Shown in pieces: positions 32,701-46,924 of a stretch of 64,000 nt of DNA (position 1 is its first letter; the number at the start of each line of letters is the position of its first letter). The DNA is from Acanthosepion esculentum. Taxonomy: Eukaryota > Mollusca > Cephalopoda > Sepiida > Sepiidae. The position numbers and the translations under genes were made by a program. The stretch lies in the NCBI GenBank assembly GCA_964036315.1, contig OZ038509.1:34377499-34441498 (forward strand), written 5' to 3'. Under the pieces are notes generated by a model, which did no database searches, was not told the origin of the DNA, and saw only the letters and a program-made list of their open reading frames with translations.

Positions 32701-34422
32701 ATATCTGCAACAAATATAAAACATTTAAAAAAATATTAGTTTATGGCCTCGATAATATTATAAAGTTTTCTAAAGAAAAATCTAACAAAACTTGTGCAGG
32801 TAGCAACACTATAATTAAAACTGACATATAAGTCAAGAATTAATTTTGGCGTACGTAAAAGTTCTTGCTATTTCAAAAGATTTCAAATAAATGATTGGAA
32901 AGGTCGAAGAGTTCAAGTAATGAAGAGACATTTTATGTTTAGTCCAACACCAGTAAGAGAATGGTATGATGAATGGTAAGGTCGATCAAATTGCATTGGA
33001 GAAATTGACCCAAACTCTGAGCAGCAGAATAGCCAAATTTTAGTAAATTGAGAAGAATTTATATAACTTCTATGTTTCTCAGGCTTGGATCTTTTGAGAA
33101 AATTGTATTTCTCTCTTTTTAAAAAATAGAATATAGGTAAGTTAGATTTCAGGAAATGACAAATTCTGTTTCACATCGCATTAAAATCTTACCATTTTTT
33201 TATCACATTCAGTAGATATGTAGCTAAATACTATAGCAGCGTTCTTCTTTCGATTGTGTTTCTTCTTTTGGTAGTCTGTTTCCCTGTCTGGTTTATGACC
33301 GCCTGATTCTCTTTGGTTTATGACTCTCTGCTTCTCGCTGCCCATGTCGGGTTGTTTATTCATGGTTTTCTCGGTTTCTTATCCAAAAGGATCAAGTTGA
33401 CATACAAATTTCCATTTGAAGAATTGTTTTGAGAAAACAAATATCTGGTTGGTTATAAAATATGTTTTGTGCGTTGCATTTTCTTTATACTGTTTCTTTA
33501 TCTTTTAACCTCCTAATTTTTGTAATATCTTATTTTTATAAATTATTCTGAGATTTAGGATGCTTTTTATACTTTTTAGCAAATTTTGTAAATCTTATAT
33601 ACCATGTTTAATTTTATAATAAATTTATAAGTATATACCAATAGTCTTAAGTTGTCTGAATTTCTTATATGAAGTATTGTACATTTTGATTATTTTTAAC
33701 TAGTTTTCCTTAATCATCTTCGTATTTACACCTATCAAGAATAGCCTTAAGTCGTTTGCATTTCTGAGATGGTGCATTATTAATTTTTATTCCTTTTTGA
33801 CTAGTATTTCTTCCAGCTTTTTCTCCTTTGCTTTTGCACCTAATAATCTTAAGCTGCTTGAATTTATTAGATGAAATTGTATTTGATAGCTAATTAAAAT
33901 TAGCTATCAATATATTGATAGCTAATTAAAATTAGCTCTCAATTTTTGACTTATATTTCTTTTATTTTGACTACAGTTGATTTTTATTGCAACTCTCGGA
34001 CAATATTTCTGCGGGCGGTAGTAAGGCAAGACGAATATGAATGAAAGTAAAATATCTGATGAAACTCGAACTTGCTTTTCTTTTTGTCGGGATAAAATCT
34101 CAAGCCATAACGGAATCTTTTTTTCTCACAGTTCTAAGTCTTCAGATTTAGAATGATGTAATAAAAAGTAGCAATAAAATGAAGAAAAGTATTCAAATTA
34201 TGATGTTTGATCGAAGCATGAATAAATGCTCTCCATTTTACACGCCAAATTTTAATTCTCTGACATCGTCAAATAAGCTTCTTTGCGTCTTTTTTAACGG
34301 TCAGTAATTTAGACATTTTAATGGCATCGCCTTGATTATGGTATAATTAATCATAAACCGTTAGAACACAAATAAAAAGCTTGACCATTTTTTATGATCG
34401 TTATTAAAGCTGCATTGTTAGA
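32701..34422. other. No gene; AT-rich near-palindrome
   Basis: At 33882-33943 a tandem pair of TGATAGCTAATTAAAATTAG blocks forms a near-perfect dyad around TCAATATATTGA. The rest is AT-rich with short chance frames. Confidence 0.5.
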
Positions 34423-34550
34423 ATTGTTCTTGAAAGAGGTAGTAGAATGGTTTCTATTCCCTTCACTAAGGTTATGAATATAGAGTTATCCTTCTCCTAG
34501 ATTGGTTGCCGTCTGAAGCTAGAAATCTCATTTTGCAATGCTATTTAATT
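34423..34550 (+). mobile_element. SINE-like dispersed repeat, family A, copy 5
   Basis: Reads GTAGTAGAATGGTTTC, CCTTCACTAAGG, ATCCTTCTCCTAGATTGGTT and TGCTATTTAAT. The 3' part is lost. Confidence 0.8.
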
Positions 34551-34855
34551 TGTACTTGGGATAAAAAGTTTTTGTCAAAATAACTGCTGTTTATATCTAT
34601 GATGTGTTCTTGATTGTTGAAGTTATTACATTTTTCATATGTTTAAATACATAATTCATTTATCATTTCACAGTTCTAGATATAACTACATTATTGTATT
34701 AATATTAAATCTAATCACCTAATAAGAAGAAATGTAGAAAAATATGAGTGAGGTTATCAGAGGGTGAATTTTCTAAATAGCATATACCTTCAGGGTGTAA
34801 GAAATCATTATTATCCGCAAGTTCCTTTTATTTCCTATCAGGGAATTATCGTGTA

Positions 34856-35035
34856 TTCTTTGGAAAGATAGTGGAGTGGTTTTTCGTTGCCTTCACCTCG
34901 GTTTGGAATTCAGTTTTCTTCTTTTAGACTGATGTCCACAGAAAATACTAGAGATCAAAGTCTAATCAGCTATCCCCCCCCCCCCCAGCCCGGAGAAGGA
35001 GAAATGCATTCATGTCTAAGGATATTTATACGAAA
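34856..35035 (+). mobile_element. SINE-like dispersed repeat, family A, copy 6
   Basis: A long copy reading GGAAAGATAGTGGAGTGG, GCCTTCACCTCGG, GGAATTCAGTTTTC and GCATTCATGTCTAAGG. It carries a C13-type run near 34974-34986 in place of the usual GCTGGAGGG block. It follows copy 5 by about 300 bases in the same orientation. Confidence 0.85.
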
Positions 35036-37317
35036 GTGACTTCAATCGACTAGGACGAGATTTGAAATCCGATCACCAATTTCTTTTTTGCAGCGTATCC
35101 TTTAAAGTATTCGCACATCCTCACCTGATGGAGGAGTATTATCCATGAGTAGCAAAAATAATTGAATACTCTGTTTTAAAATATCAGCTTTAATGACTTA
35201 AACACTGATTCTTGATCATTACCAGTGACGTCATTTTCGTGGAATAGCTTTCATCGAAGCCCAAACACTTTACATTTTGTCCTGTCGGCAATAATTATGT
35301 CATATTGCAGTCATTGTTATTCAACACTGGTAGACAGAGAAACATCTTTATTTGCAAAGTATCATAGAAATATTTTCTGTTATGTTGATTAAATACATCA
35401 TTCGATTGACTGAAAAGCAATCTGTTTTATATCAATGCATGTAAAAGTATAAAAGGTGCGGGGGTGTATTGTTTGGCTGAAAGCATTGGCTGAAAGCAAA
35501 TCGAATAGTGACTTCAGCCAAAGTGTTGCGAGTTCAATACCTGACCACAAAAAAATTGGAGAGCTGAGTTACTAAAGGGAATTAACTGAAAACTAAGATA
35601 CCAAGAAAAGGCATAGCACGCGTAACTAAAACAATCTTTCCGTGTGCACTAAATAAAGGATGCAGTTCTAAATTCCAACGTATATATCACCTGAACGTGC
35701 AACAGCCGAAACGTCTTGAATATGTCAAAAAAGATAAGAACAACAGTCCGAACAATATAAATAGTGTAAATAGTTAAAATATCTCAGCTCAGAAGTATAG
35801 ACAGATGAATACGAAAAAAAATAAGGGACATTTTATAAATTTTGTCTTAACATAAGTGAAATTGTAACTGAGAAGCAAGAAAAAAAGGATTTGGTCAGTT
35901 GATAAAAAATAGGACGTGAACAATGGAGCGTGTTAAAAGATCTCTCGTGCTGGATCAAGTTCTACTGTATTTGAAAATTAATCATCATTGGAAATAGCTC
36001 CACACACAAAATATGTAAATCCAGCTTTGAAAATCATTCGTTTATGTAAGTCATTTCTAAATAAGTTAAATTATCTACTGGATTGTATGTAAGTGTTCTC
36101 TTTAGATTTATTATTGAACCAATTCTGATGTGCGATGAAACGTGGATATTTGACAAGAGTAGGGAACGGTTATAGATCGTGAAATAAGAGGAATGCATGA
36201 CTACTTGCTGGAGCAAAAGCTAGTCTTCATTCAATAAAAGTTAACTGTTATAAGTTCCTTTCGGATAAGTTCATAAAAGATTATAAAAGTACTGGTTACA
36301 GGTAGACAAATGGAAAACTACAATGAATCAGTCATAATTAGTCAAGAGAAAGAGTGTAATGACAGACATAAAACAATTGTTACAGACTAGCAGGAAAGAT
36401 TTTACTTATCCGCCAGGTATTACAACATCAGGTTAATCCTGTATTCAAAAACATCTTCATGAAATATATATATGGAATCACCTAGAAAACTTTCAGATGC
36501 CTCTGGATCTGATTGCTGAGAAAGAGAAGATTTCTCTGATGAGTGAATAATGAAGTTGCTAGAAACATAGAAGTTAATGAAACTAAACAATTAATATGTA
36601 ATATAATTAATATAATTAATATAATTAATATAATTAATATAGACATTTAAATATTATTTTATTTTGTGGAATTTTACAATTAACCCCTTAATTGTATCCA
36701 AATACAACCAAACTGCAATCATAAAAAAGTTTTACGATCAATTTTATCTTAAACTTTAAACTCTTTGTATCTCACGAAATAAGCAGAATAAATAAGAAAT
36801 GAAAGGAATTGATACAACGTGTCTATACAACAGAGAACAAGACAGACCTCGTACTTGAAATGACGCAGCCGATTGCCGAAACAAAAAGCGTTCCAATTTA
36901 TTATGTTATGTGATAAGTAAGACAAGAAAACTGTCCAATTCATTATGGTTCAAACATTTAATGAAGCCTGTTTCCCGTCTTACCATTACAAAACTAATCA
37001 GAACAGATGAAAGGAAAGCGGCATACTCTGTTATCGCCGCTACTTTTACAGAGGAAAAGACATTTGAAGACACAGAAGGGAATAGAATATGGCTGCACAA
37101 AGCGTCGTATTTTAGATTCGGAATCGTTGATGTGAGTAATGAAGGAGATTCCACTGATTTATTATTAAGTTGCTTATAGCTCGCAGTTGGGAGAAATACA
37201 GTTTAATAAGTTGAAAAAGAGGCCGTAGGAATTTGTAGTGTGTATGTTTGTGCTCGGCAGTGAGAGTGGAATGAACGAAACATAAGGCTCGAAATAACTG
37301 TTTAACAGGTTTTATTC
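35036..37317. other. No gene; possible tRNA-like SINE head and short tandem
   Basis: At about 35465-35535, TGGCTGAAAGC and GAGTTCAATACC lie 55-60 bases apart like weak pol III A and B boxes. At 36596-36641 ATATAATTAA repeats about four times. The frame 36910-37179 has no domain I recognise. Confidence 0.4.
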
Positions 37318-40300
37318 GTGTTTGAAAGAGAGTGCAAAATAGAAGGAGAGTGCAAAATGGAAAGTGAGTGCAACATGGAAAGAGAGTGCAAAATAGAAAG
37401 ACAGTGCAAAATGGAAAGAGAGTGCAAAATAGAAAGAGAGTGCAAAATGGAAAGAGAGTGCAAAATGGAAAGAGAGTGCAAAAAGGGAAAGAGAGTGCAA
37501 AATGGAAAGAGAGTGCAAAATGGAAAGAGAGTGCAAAAAGGGAAAGAGAGTGCAAAATAGAAAGAGAGTGCAAAATGGAAAGAGAGTGCAAAATGGAAAG
37601 AGAGTGCAAAAAGGGAAAGAGAGTGCAAAATAGAAAGAAAGTGCAAAAAGGGAAAGAGAGTGCAAAATGGAAAGAGAGTGGAAAATGGAAAGAGAGTGCA
37701 AAAAGGGAAAGAGAGTGCAAAATAGAAAGAGAGTTCAAAATGGAAAGAGAGTGCAAAATAGAAAGAGAGTGCAAAATGGAAAGAGAGTGCAAAATGGAAA
37801 GAGAGTGCAAAATAGAAAGAGAGTGCAAAAAGGGAAAGAGAGTGCAAAATAGAAAGAGAGTGCAAAATGGAAAGAGAGTGCAAAATGCAAAGTGAGTGCA
37901 AAATGGAAAGAGAGTGCAAAATAGAAAGAGAGTGCAAAATGGAAAGAGAGTGCAAAATGGAAAGAGTGTGCAAAATAGAAAGAGAGTGCAAAATGGAAAG
38001 TGAGTGCAAAATGCAAAGAGAGTGCAAAATGGAAAGAGAGTGCAAAACAGAAAGAGACTGCAAAATGGAAAGTGAGTGCAAAATAGAAAGAGAGTGCAAA
38101 ATGGAAAGAGAGTGCAAAATGGAAAGAGTGCGCAAAATGCAAAGTGAGTGCAAAATGGAAAGAGAGTGCAAAATAGAAAGAGAGTTCAAAATGCAAAGTG
38201 AGTGCAAAATGGAAAGAGTGTGCAAAATAGAAAGAGAGTGCAAAATAGAAAGAGAGTGCAAAATGCAAAGTGAGTGCAAAATGGAAAGTGAGTGCAAAAT
38301 GGAAAGAGAGTGCAAAAAGGGAAAGAGAGTGCAAAATAGAAAGAGAGTGCAAAATGCAAAGTGAGTGCAAAATGGAAAGAGAGTGCAAAATAGAAAGAGA
38401 GTGCAAAATGGAAAGAGAGTGCAAAATGGAAAGAGAGTGCAAAATGCAAAGTGAGTGCAAAATGGAAAGAGAGTGCAAAATAGAAAGAGAGTGCAAAATG
38501 GAAAGAGAGTGCAAAATAGAAAGAGAGTGCAAAAAGAGAAAGAGAGTGCAAAATAGAAAGAGAGTGCAAAATGGAAAGAGAGTGCAAAATGCAAAGTGAG
38601 TGAAAATGGAAAGAAAGTGCAAAATAGAAAGAGAGTGCAAAATGGAAAATAGGTGCAAAATGCAAAGTGAGTGCAAAATGGAAAGAGAGTGCAAAATGGA
38701 AAGTGAGTGCAAAATGCAAAGTGAGTGCAAAATGGAAAGAAAGTGCAAAATAGAAAGAGAGTGCAAAATGGAAAATAGGTGCAAAATGCAAAGTGAGTGC
38801 AAAATGGAAAGAGAGTGCAAAATAGAAAGAGAGTGCAAAAAGGGAAAGAGAGTGCAAAATAGAAAGAGAGTGCAAAATGGAGAGAGAGTGCAAAATGCAA
38901 ATTGAGTGCAAAATGGAAAGAGAGTGCAAAAAGGGAAAGAGAGTGCAAAATAGAAAGAGAGTGCAAAATGCAAAGTGAGTGCAAAATGGAAAGAGAGTGC
39001 AAAATAGAAAGAGAGTGCAAAATGGAAAGAGAGTGCAAAATGGAAAGAGAGTGCAAAATGCAAATGAGTGCAAAATAGAAAGAGAGTGCAAAATGGAAAG
39101 AGAGTGCAAAATAGAAAGAGAGTGCAAAATGGAAAGAGTGTGCAAAATGGAAAGAGAGTGCAAAATGGAAAGAGAGTGCAAAATGGAAAGAGTGTGCAAA
39201 ATGCAAAGTGAGTGCAAAATAGAAAGAGAGTGCAAAATGCAAAGTGAGTGCAAAATGGAAAGAGAGTGCAAAATAGAAAGAGAGTGCAAAATAGAAAGAG
39301 AGTGCAAAATGCAAAGTGAGTGCAAAATGGAAAGAGAGTGCAAAATAGAAAGAGAGTGCAAAATGGAAAGAGAGTGCAAAATGGAAAGAGTGTGCAAAAT
39401 AGAAAGAGAGTGCAAAATGGAAAGTGAGTGCAAAATGCAAAGTGAGTGCAAAATGGAAAGAGAGTGCAAAATGGAAAGTGAGTGCAAAATGCAAAGTGAG
39501 TGCAAAATGGAAAGAGAGTGCAAAAAGGGAAAGAGAGTGCAAAATAGAAAGAGAGTGCAAAATGCAAAGTGTGTGCAAAATGGAAAGAGAGTGCAAAATA
39601 GAAAGAGAGTGCAAAATGGAAAGAGAGTGCAAAATGGAAAGAGAGTGCAAAATGCAAAGTGAGTGCAAAATGGAAAGAGAGTGCAAAATAGAAAGAGAGT
39701 GCAAAATGGAAAATAGGTGCAAAATGCAAAGTGAGTGCAAAATGGAAAGAGAGTGCAAAATGGAAAGTGAGTGCAAAATGCAAAGTGAGTGCAAAATGGA
39801 AAGAAAGTGCAAAATAGAAAGAGAGTGCAAAATGGAAAATAGGTGCAAAATGCAAAGTGAGTGCAAAATAGAAAGAGAGTGCAAAATGCAAAGTGAGTGC
39901 AAAATGGAAAGAGAGTGCAAAATAGAAAGAGAGTGCAAAATAGAAAGAGAGTGCAAAATGCAAAGTGAGTGCAAAATGGAAAGAGAGTGCAAAATAGAAA
40001 GAGAGTGCAAAATGGAAAGAGAGTGCAAAATGGAAAGAGTGTGCAAAATAGAAAGAGAGTGCAAAATGGAAAGTGAGTGCAAAATGCAAAGTGAGTGCAA
40101 AATGCAAAGTGAGTGCAAAATGGAAAGAGAGTGCAAAAAGGGAAAGAGAGTGCAAAATAGAAAGAGAGTGCAAAATGCAAAGTGTGTGCAAAATGGAAAG
40201 AGAGTGCAAAATAGAAAGAGAGTGCAAAATGGAAAGAGAGTGCAAAATGGAAAGAGAGTGCAAAATGCAAAGTGAGTGCAAAATGGAAAGAGAGTGCAAA

Positions 40301-41857
40301 ATAGAAAGAGAGTGCAAAATGGAAAGAGAGTGCAAAATAGAAAGAGAGTGCAAAATGGAAAGAGAGTGCAAAATAGAAAGAGAGTGCAAAAAGGGAAAGA
40401 GAGTGCAAAATAGAAAGAGAGTGCAAAATGGAAAGAGAGTGCAAAATGCAAAGTGAGTGCAAAATGGAAAGAGAGTGCAAAATAGAAAGAGAGTGCAAAA
40501 TGGAAAATAGGTGCAAAATGCAAAGTGAGTGCAAAATGGAAAGAGAGTGCAAAATGGAAAGAGAGTGCAAAATAGAAAGAGAGTGCAAAATGGAGAGAGA
40601 GTGCAAAATGCAAAATGAGTGCAAAATGGAAAGAGAGTGCAAAATGGAAAGAGAGTGCAAAATAGAAAGAGAGTGCAAAATGGAAAGAGTGTGCAAAATG
40701 GAAAGAGAGTGCAAAATGGAAAGAGAGTGCAAAATGGAAAGAGTGTGCAAAATGCAAAGTGAGTGCAAAATAGAAAGAGAGTGCAAAATGCAAAGTGAGT
40801 GCAAAATGGAATGAGAGTGCAAAATAGAAAGAGAGTGCAAAATAGAAAGAGAGTGCAAAATGCAAAGTGAGTGCAAAATGGAAAGAGAGTGCAAAATAGA
40901 AAGAGAGTGCAAAATGGAAAGAGAGTGCAAAATGGAAAGAGTGTGCAAAATAGAAAGAGAGTGCAAAATGGAAAGTGAGTGCAAAATGCAAAGTGAGTGC
41001 AAAATGCAAAGTGAGTGCAAAATGGAAAGAGAGTGCAAAAAGGGAAAGAGAGTGCAAAATAGAAAGAGAGTGCAAAATGCAAAGTGTGTGCAAAATGGAA
41101 AGAGAGTGCAAAATAGAAAGAGAGTGCAAAATGGAAAGAGAGTGCAAAATGGAAAGAGAGTGCAAAATGCAAAGTGAGTGCAAAATGGAAAGAGAGTGCA
41201 AAATAGAAAGAGAGTGCAAAATGGAAAGAGAGTGCAAAATAGAAAGAGAGTGCAAAATGGAAAGAGAGTGCAAAATAGAAAGAGAGTGCAAAAAGGGAAA
41301 GAGAGTGCAAAATAGAAAGAGAGTGCAAAATGGAAAGAGAGTGCAAAATGCAAAGTGAGTGCAAAATGGAAAGAGAGTGCAAAATAGAAAGAGAGTGCAA
41401 AATGGAAAATAGGTGCAAAATGCAAAGTGAGTGCAAGATGGAAAGAGAGTGCAAAATGGAAAGTGAGTGCAAAATGCAAAGTGAGTGCAAAATAGAAAGA
41501 GAGTGCAAAATGGAAAATAGGTGCAAAATGCAAAGTGAGTGCAAAATGGAAAGAGAGTGCAAAATGGAAAGAGAGTGCAAAATAGAAAGAGAGTGCAAAA
41601 TGGAGAGAGAGTGCAAAATGCAAAATGAGTGCAAAATGGAAAGAGAGTGCAAAATGGAAAGAGAGTGCAAAATAGAAAGAGAGTGCAAAATGGAAAGAGA
41701 GTGCAAAATAGAAAGATAGTGCAAAATGGAAAGTGTGTGCAAAATAGAAAGAGAGTGCAAAATGGAAAGTGAGTGCAAAATGCAAAGTGAGTGCAAAATG
41801 GAAAGAGAGTGCAAAATAGAAAGAGAGCGCAAAATGGAAAGAGAGTGCAAAATAGTG
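37318..41857. repeat. 18-bp minisatellite, about 250 units, with higher-order structure
   Basis: The basic unit is GAGTGCAAAATGGAAAGA. Recurrent variants are TAG for TGG, TGCAAAGT for TGGAAAGA, GTGTGC for GAGTGC, TGGAAAATAGGTGC, and a 19-bp unit with AAAAAGGGAAAGA. Because 18 is divisible by three and the unit lacks minus-strand stops, all three minus frames stay open for thousands of bases. The longest (1561 aa) is repeats of FCTLFP, LHSLSI and FALSFH, switching phase at each 19-bp unit. I do not regard any as a gene. Long blocks recur at offsets of 613 and 902 bp. Confidence 0.98.
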
Positions 41858-44800
41858 GCAATTTGCAGGGGAAAAATGTGGGTTTCCAGTTAACAAAGTT
41901 CTTCGCTCGAGTAGATTTTAAGTAGAGAGAGAAACGAGAAATTTGAGCGCGAAATTGCTCGGTCTTGTAAGTTATCTGCCGCAGCAAGTGTTGTGTGCAT
42001 TTTTTTCTTTGGAAAAGGGATTTCTCCGCTTGTTCCCATGAGGAACGAGAAGTCTCAAGTAAATCTACCAGGACAGGCCAGAAACGGTTGTGAGAAAGGG
42101 TTGTGCAGAAAGGGTCAGGAGTAGCCCTTCGTGCTAGGCCCTGCAGGTAGTGGCCGCTGAAAAGGAAAGTGGAAAAGAGACCGAATGGGCTCAGGCAGCG
42201 TTCTTATGATTTATGAGACTTCCGGTTGTTCCCTGCTGATTAGTTCCGTTGTTTCTACTTCTAAATCAGGCAAAGTAAGCTCCCCCCACATACCACAATA
42301 GCCAACAAGTGAGATAGTTTCTATAATAGAGAGCGGGGCATAAAGATATTTATATTATGCAATTTAGATCAGAAACCTGAAATATTTACTTTTCCTCAAC
42401 TTTGATATGATCAGTTTCCTTTAAAAATAACAAAATAAACAGCTTCTGATTATCACTCTTTCTCCTAAGTCGCCTTATAATCTCAATTGAAGATCATCTA
42501 TTAGTATATAATATTATATATTATTATATTATGATATATTATTTTTCTATTATTATTATTATATATTTATTAGTATTATGTCAATTAAAGATCATCTTTA
42601 TTATGTGAAAGAAAAATATACTGTCAATAAGTAAGAAATTCAAATGAAAAAGAAGAAAAGTATAGCGTCACAAGTGACTTAGAGCAACAAAAGGCAGGAA
42701 GTTGTGAAGATTCCACGATTGCACACATCGTGAAAAGGCGTGGCACATAACAGAAGAATTAATATAAAGAAGTGCGGGGCGGGGCTTGCTTGTGAACTGA
42801 AGAGATTGAAGTGCATGGGTGTGGTAAAAGAACCACGCATTGTTGTTGCGTTGGAAACGACCGGAAGCCAAGCAATATAACTGCAAATTTGAAGAAGAAT
42901 CGAGAACATTCATTCAAACAACGAAGCATCATGGTAAGGTGAGCGAGAGAACGTTAGGAAGACAATCTCTCGTGTAAGCGACAATGAGTTTAGTTATAAC
43001 AATGATAATAAATTGGTTGAATAGAAAGCGGGAAACAATTAGTAGCAAAAGCAGTTCAATTAAAGTAAAGTACATCAACATCCAAATGTGTTTGTAAAGA
43101 AAAGAACACAAAATGACTGTCAACTTATAGTAGCAATAAACGTCTGCAATAGATTTCTTCTGTCTCTCAACCGCAACATTTGTAGCCAAATCACAGTTCA
43201 AGTGATAGTCCATCGTAACAGTCCAACAGGCAACGTAGAAACGACAAAATGGGGTCAGACGTCCAACCTTCACTTTTCACCAGCAAAAACGCGTGTTCAT
43301 CCACCAGCTCAGAAAATCCAAATCTCTCAAATAAGCTAAAAACAACGGCTTTTGTTCACCGAGAGATCTATCTGATTGGTCACACCATTCAGGGGAGGGA
43401 AGAACATTAGCATAGATTCTGGTCCTTAAAGTAGATTTTTGCTAACTACTTTTTGGTAATTTTTTTCGGCAGATCGCACACAAAATACAAACTTTTTTCG
43501 AAGTAGCTAATTATCTCTTTCACTACACCAAATTAGGAATTACTGTAACGTTAACATTGTACTGGGGAATAAGAACACGAGAATAATTCTCCCATACGTA
43601 AGATTGTTTACCTCAGTTAATGAATGCGTGTGTGTCGTTTGAGGCTTTCTCCAAACATAGATGATTCTGTTGTATATCCCCTTCGTTCTTGGGCGACGGT
43701 ATCGATTCACTCATATATTGTAACTTCTTTCTCTTTCCTTTGTCAACTTCCGGGCGGTGATCGCTAGTCATTTTGTTTCGGCGACAAAAGAACTTCAACA
43801 AAGGGAATTTTTAACTTCAATATTTTATTTACGTCGACGTATATGTCTCTTTCTAACCAGTGGGGTCTCTCTCACACCCCACTGGGGAGAAAGTTCCCAG
43901 ACACGAAGGAACACGTCTACATCGCTTGACGTGTAAGAAACAAACCTTTTTCTGCATCTATCATTCCCACGCTGTCTCAACCAATCAAAATCGACTTCCT
44001 TTATTTTGTATTGTATCTGACCTCAAAGTTTTTCTCTAAAAAATAATAATCTGCTAAACTATTATGTAACACTTTTTCTCGCGAATATTTAAGATACTCT
44101 TTCCGCTTTTCCCCTCTCGAATGGATGCTTATATATCCGCCTGTCATTAGCTTCGTTATTACAATGCGACTACAGATTTCTGTTTCACATTTTCCATCAT
44201 CTGGTATAATTTTTCTCGAACAGTTAAATGTATGTTCCTTTATTTTAACGTCTCCAATTTGTAATTCGCGTCATTTGATAATGACCAATAATTATATTTT
44301 GTTGCTATTTATAGTCCATTCTTCTCAGTTTCCTTTACTACTTTGTCTATAGTTTCGTTTCCGTGCCAAAATTACCGAGGCATCAGCATATCTTATGTTG
44401 TTGAGGAAGTGTTTACCAATAAAAAATCTCGACAGATACTCCAGGTCTTAATTACCTACTTACGGATAGAAATGAATTAAGCAAATACACAAAATAAAAT
44501 GGGGCGTAAGATAAATGTGCATCTTCTCAACTTATTCATTTAACATATACAGCGTTTCTTCGCAGACAAGTGATTATCATTAAAATAACATGGAAACAGA
44601 AATCATAGCTAAAACTTGGCAGAGATATAAAAATATTGTAGAATGTGAAGGTGATATAATGAGTGAAGAGCTTTTAATATTTCTGAATAGTTTGAAAAAG
44701 AAGTGTAAAAATGGAGGTCGTATGGAGTATTCACATCACCCAGAAGACATTACTAAAATCAATATAATACTGAAGAGGATGATGAAATATTCAGAAATAT

Positions 44801-45384
44801 ACTTTTTTTTTTATTCGGTGGGGAACTATTAGAATGAACACTCCAGCTGAACCTCTACCACAAAAATTTCAACATTTTAATTTTTTTGTGTGTGTTTTGT
44901 TGTTTTTGGGGGGCATCGGAAAATGTCTACCAATATGTCGAAATATAAAAAATTACAAAAACCTTCAGTTAGGAAGAGGCCAGATGTTTTTCAAATATTC
45001 CAAGGTTTAATCTGTAATAGCTCTGATTTTTTCTGATTTTTCTTTCTCCCCTCTGAGAAGGCGCATATTTATTTATTAATCTTCAGTTATTTATTAAGTG
45101 ATGAATTTTTTGTTCATTACTTTAGAAAATAAGGTAAAAAAGCTATTTTCAAAAGTCCTGTTAATTATTGTCCTGTAGAGACACGTATATCTATAGACCT
45201 GCAGTTTCAGTTGATTTGAACCGATTATTTCAGGAGGTTCTAAACATTTAATGATTATGACCAAAACTTTTGGAGAAGATTTTATGAACATTTTTTCTAA
45301 TGATAAAATTAAATCATTGTTGCGCTTTCATTCATGTATTCCTGTGACAAAAATACTTCGATATCTGGTTTTATGTTTAATGCA
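41858..45384. other. No recognised gene; one hairpin
   Basis: The flank at 41990-42260 is less AT-rich, with no recognised coding. At 43857-43885, CCAGTGGGG and CCCCACTGG form a short perfect hairpin. TCAATTGAAGATCATCT at 42484 recurs near 42581. Overlapping frames at 42668-43339 show no domain. Confidence 0.4.
44590..44832 (+). CDS. Small unrecognised ORF, 80 aa
   Basis: The frame begins METEIIAKTWQRYKNIVECE and is charged and lysine-rich until a hydrophobic end. The bases just upstream (TTTCTTCGCAG) resemble a splice acceptor. I recognise no family. It may be an exon or an element fragment, but chance cannot be excluded. Confidence 0.13.
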   Translation: METEIIAKTWQRYKNIVECEGDIMSEELLIFLNSLKKKCKNGGRMEYSHHPEDITKINIILKRMMKYSEIYFFFYSVGNY

Positions 45385-46438
<1,054 letters not shown>

Positions 46439-46668
46439 ACTTTGGCAATGTCTGAAACCAACTTCTTGAGATTCATCCCCTCGTATGACAAAAATGGCAT
46501 CCCTTGGATACTGTATTATTGGATGCAGCAAAAAGTTTACGAGTGATTATTTAAACATATCATATTCCCACAATTATCTTTTTCATACGCTATATCTCTT
46601 CAAGAAGTAGGTGATCATGTCTCTCCACAGCTTCCTTTTCTTTATTAACTGATAATTATTATATCTTC

Positions 46669-46820
46669 TTGGGAAAGATAGTGAATTTGTTTCCCATAGT
46701 CTTGATTTTGAATTCAAAGTCGTCGTCCTATACTAGCTGCCACCCAAGGCTAAAGAGCACTATTTACTCTGCTACAGACAGGAAGAAATAGATTCAAGCA
46801 CTTCGCAAGAGTATTAACGC
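46669..46820 (+). mobile_element. SINE-like dispersed repeat, family A, copy 7
   Basis: Reads CTTGGGAAAGATAGTG, TTTTGAATTCAAAG, ACCCAAGGCTAAAGAGC and TACTCTGCTA. A well kept 5' half. Confidence 0.85.
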
Positions 46821-46924
46821 TTAATAAACACCATAGACTCGGCCACCAGAAATTGATCTCTGCTCATCAGTTTCATTATGCGTGTGCCGATAAACATTAA
46901 AATACATGGACATCTCTAATTGCA

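Noticed and set aside
38893..39066. Octamer-like ATGCAAAT motifs in the minisatellite as transcription factor sites
   Set aside because: They arise as two single-unit sequence variants of the repeat; there is no other evidence for regulation.
37318..41857. CRISPR array
   Set aside because: The repeats are contiguous with no unique spacers, vary between units, and the context is eukaryotic.
37302..41987. 1561-aa, 1371-aa and 1236-aa open frames on the minus strand, and several shorter plus frames, as a giant repetitive protein gene
   Set aside because: All come from an 18-bp minisatellite whose unit length is a multiple of three and lacks stops on that strand. All three minus frames are open at once, and 19-bp units freely change phase, which selection on a protein would not allow.
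46600..46650. Further LINE RT tail on the minus strand (similar to the end of the 51.5-kb relic)
   Set aside because: Only about 45 bases look alike (TAGGTGATCATG against TAGGCGATCAGG and neighbours); too short to claim.
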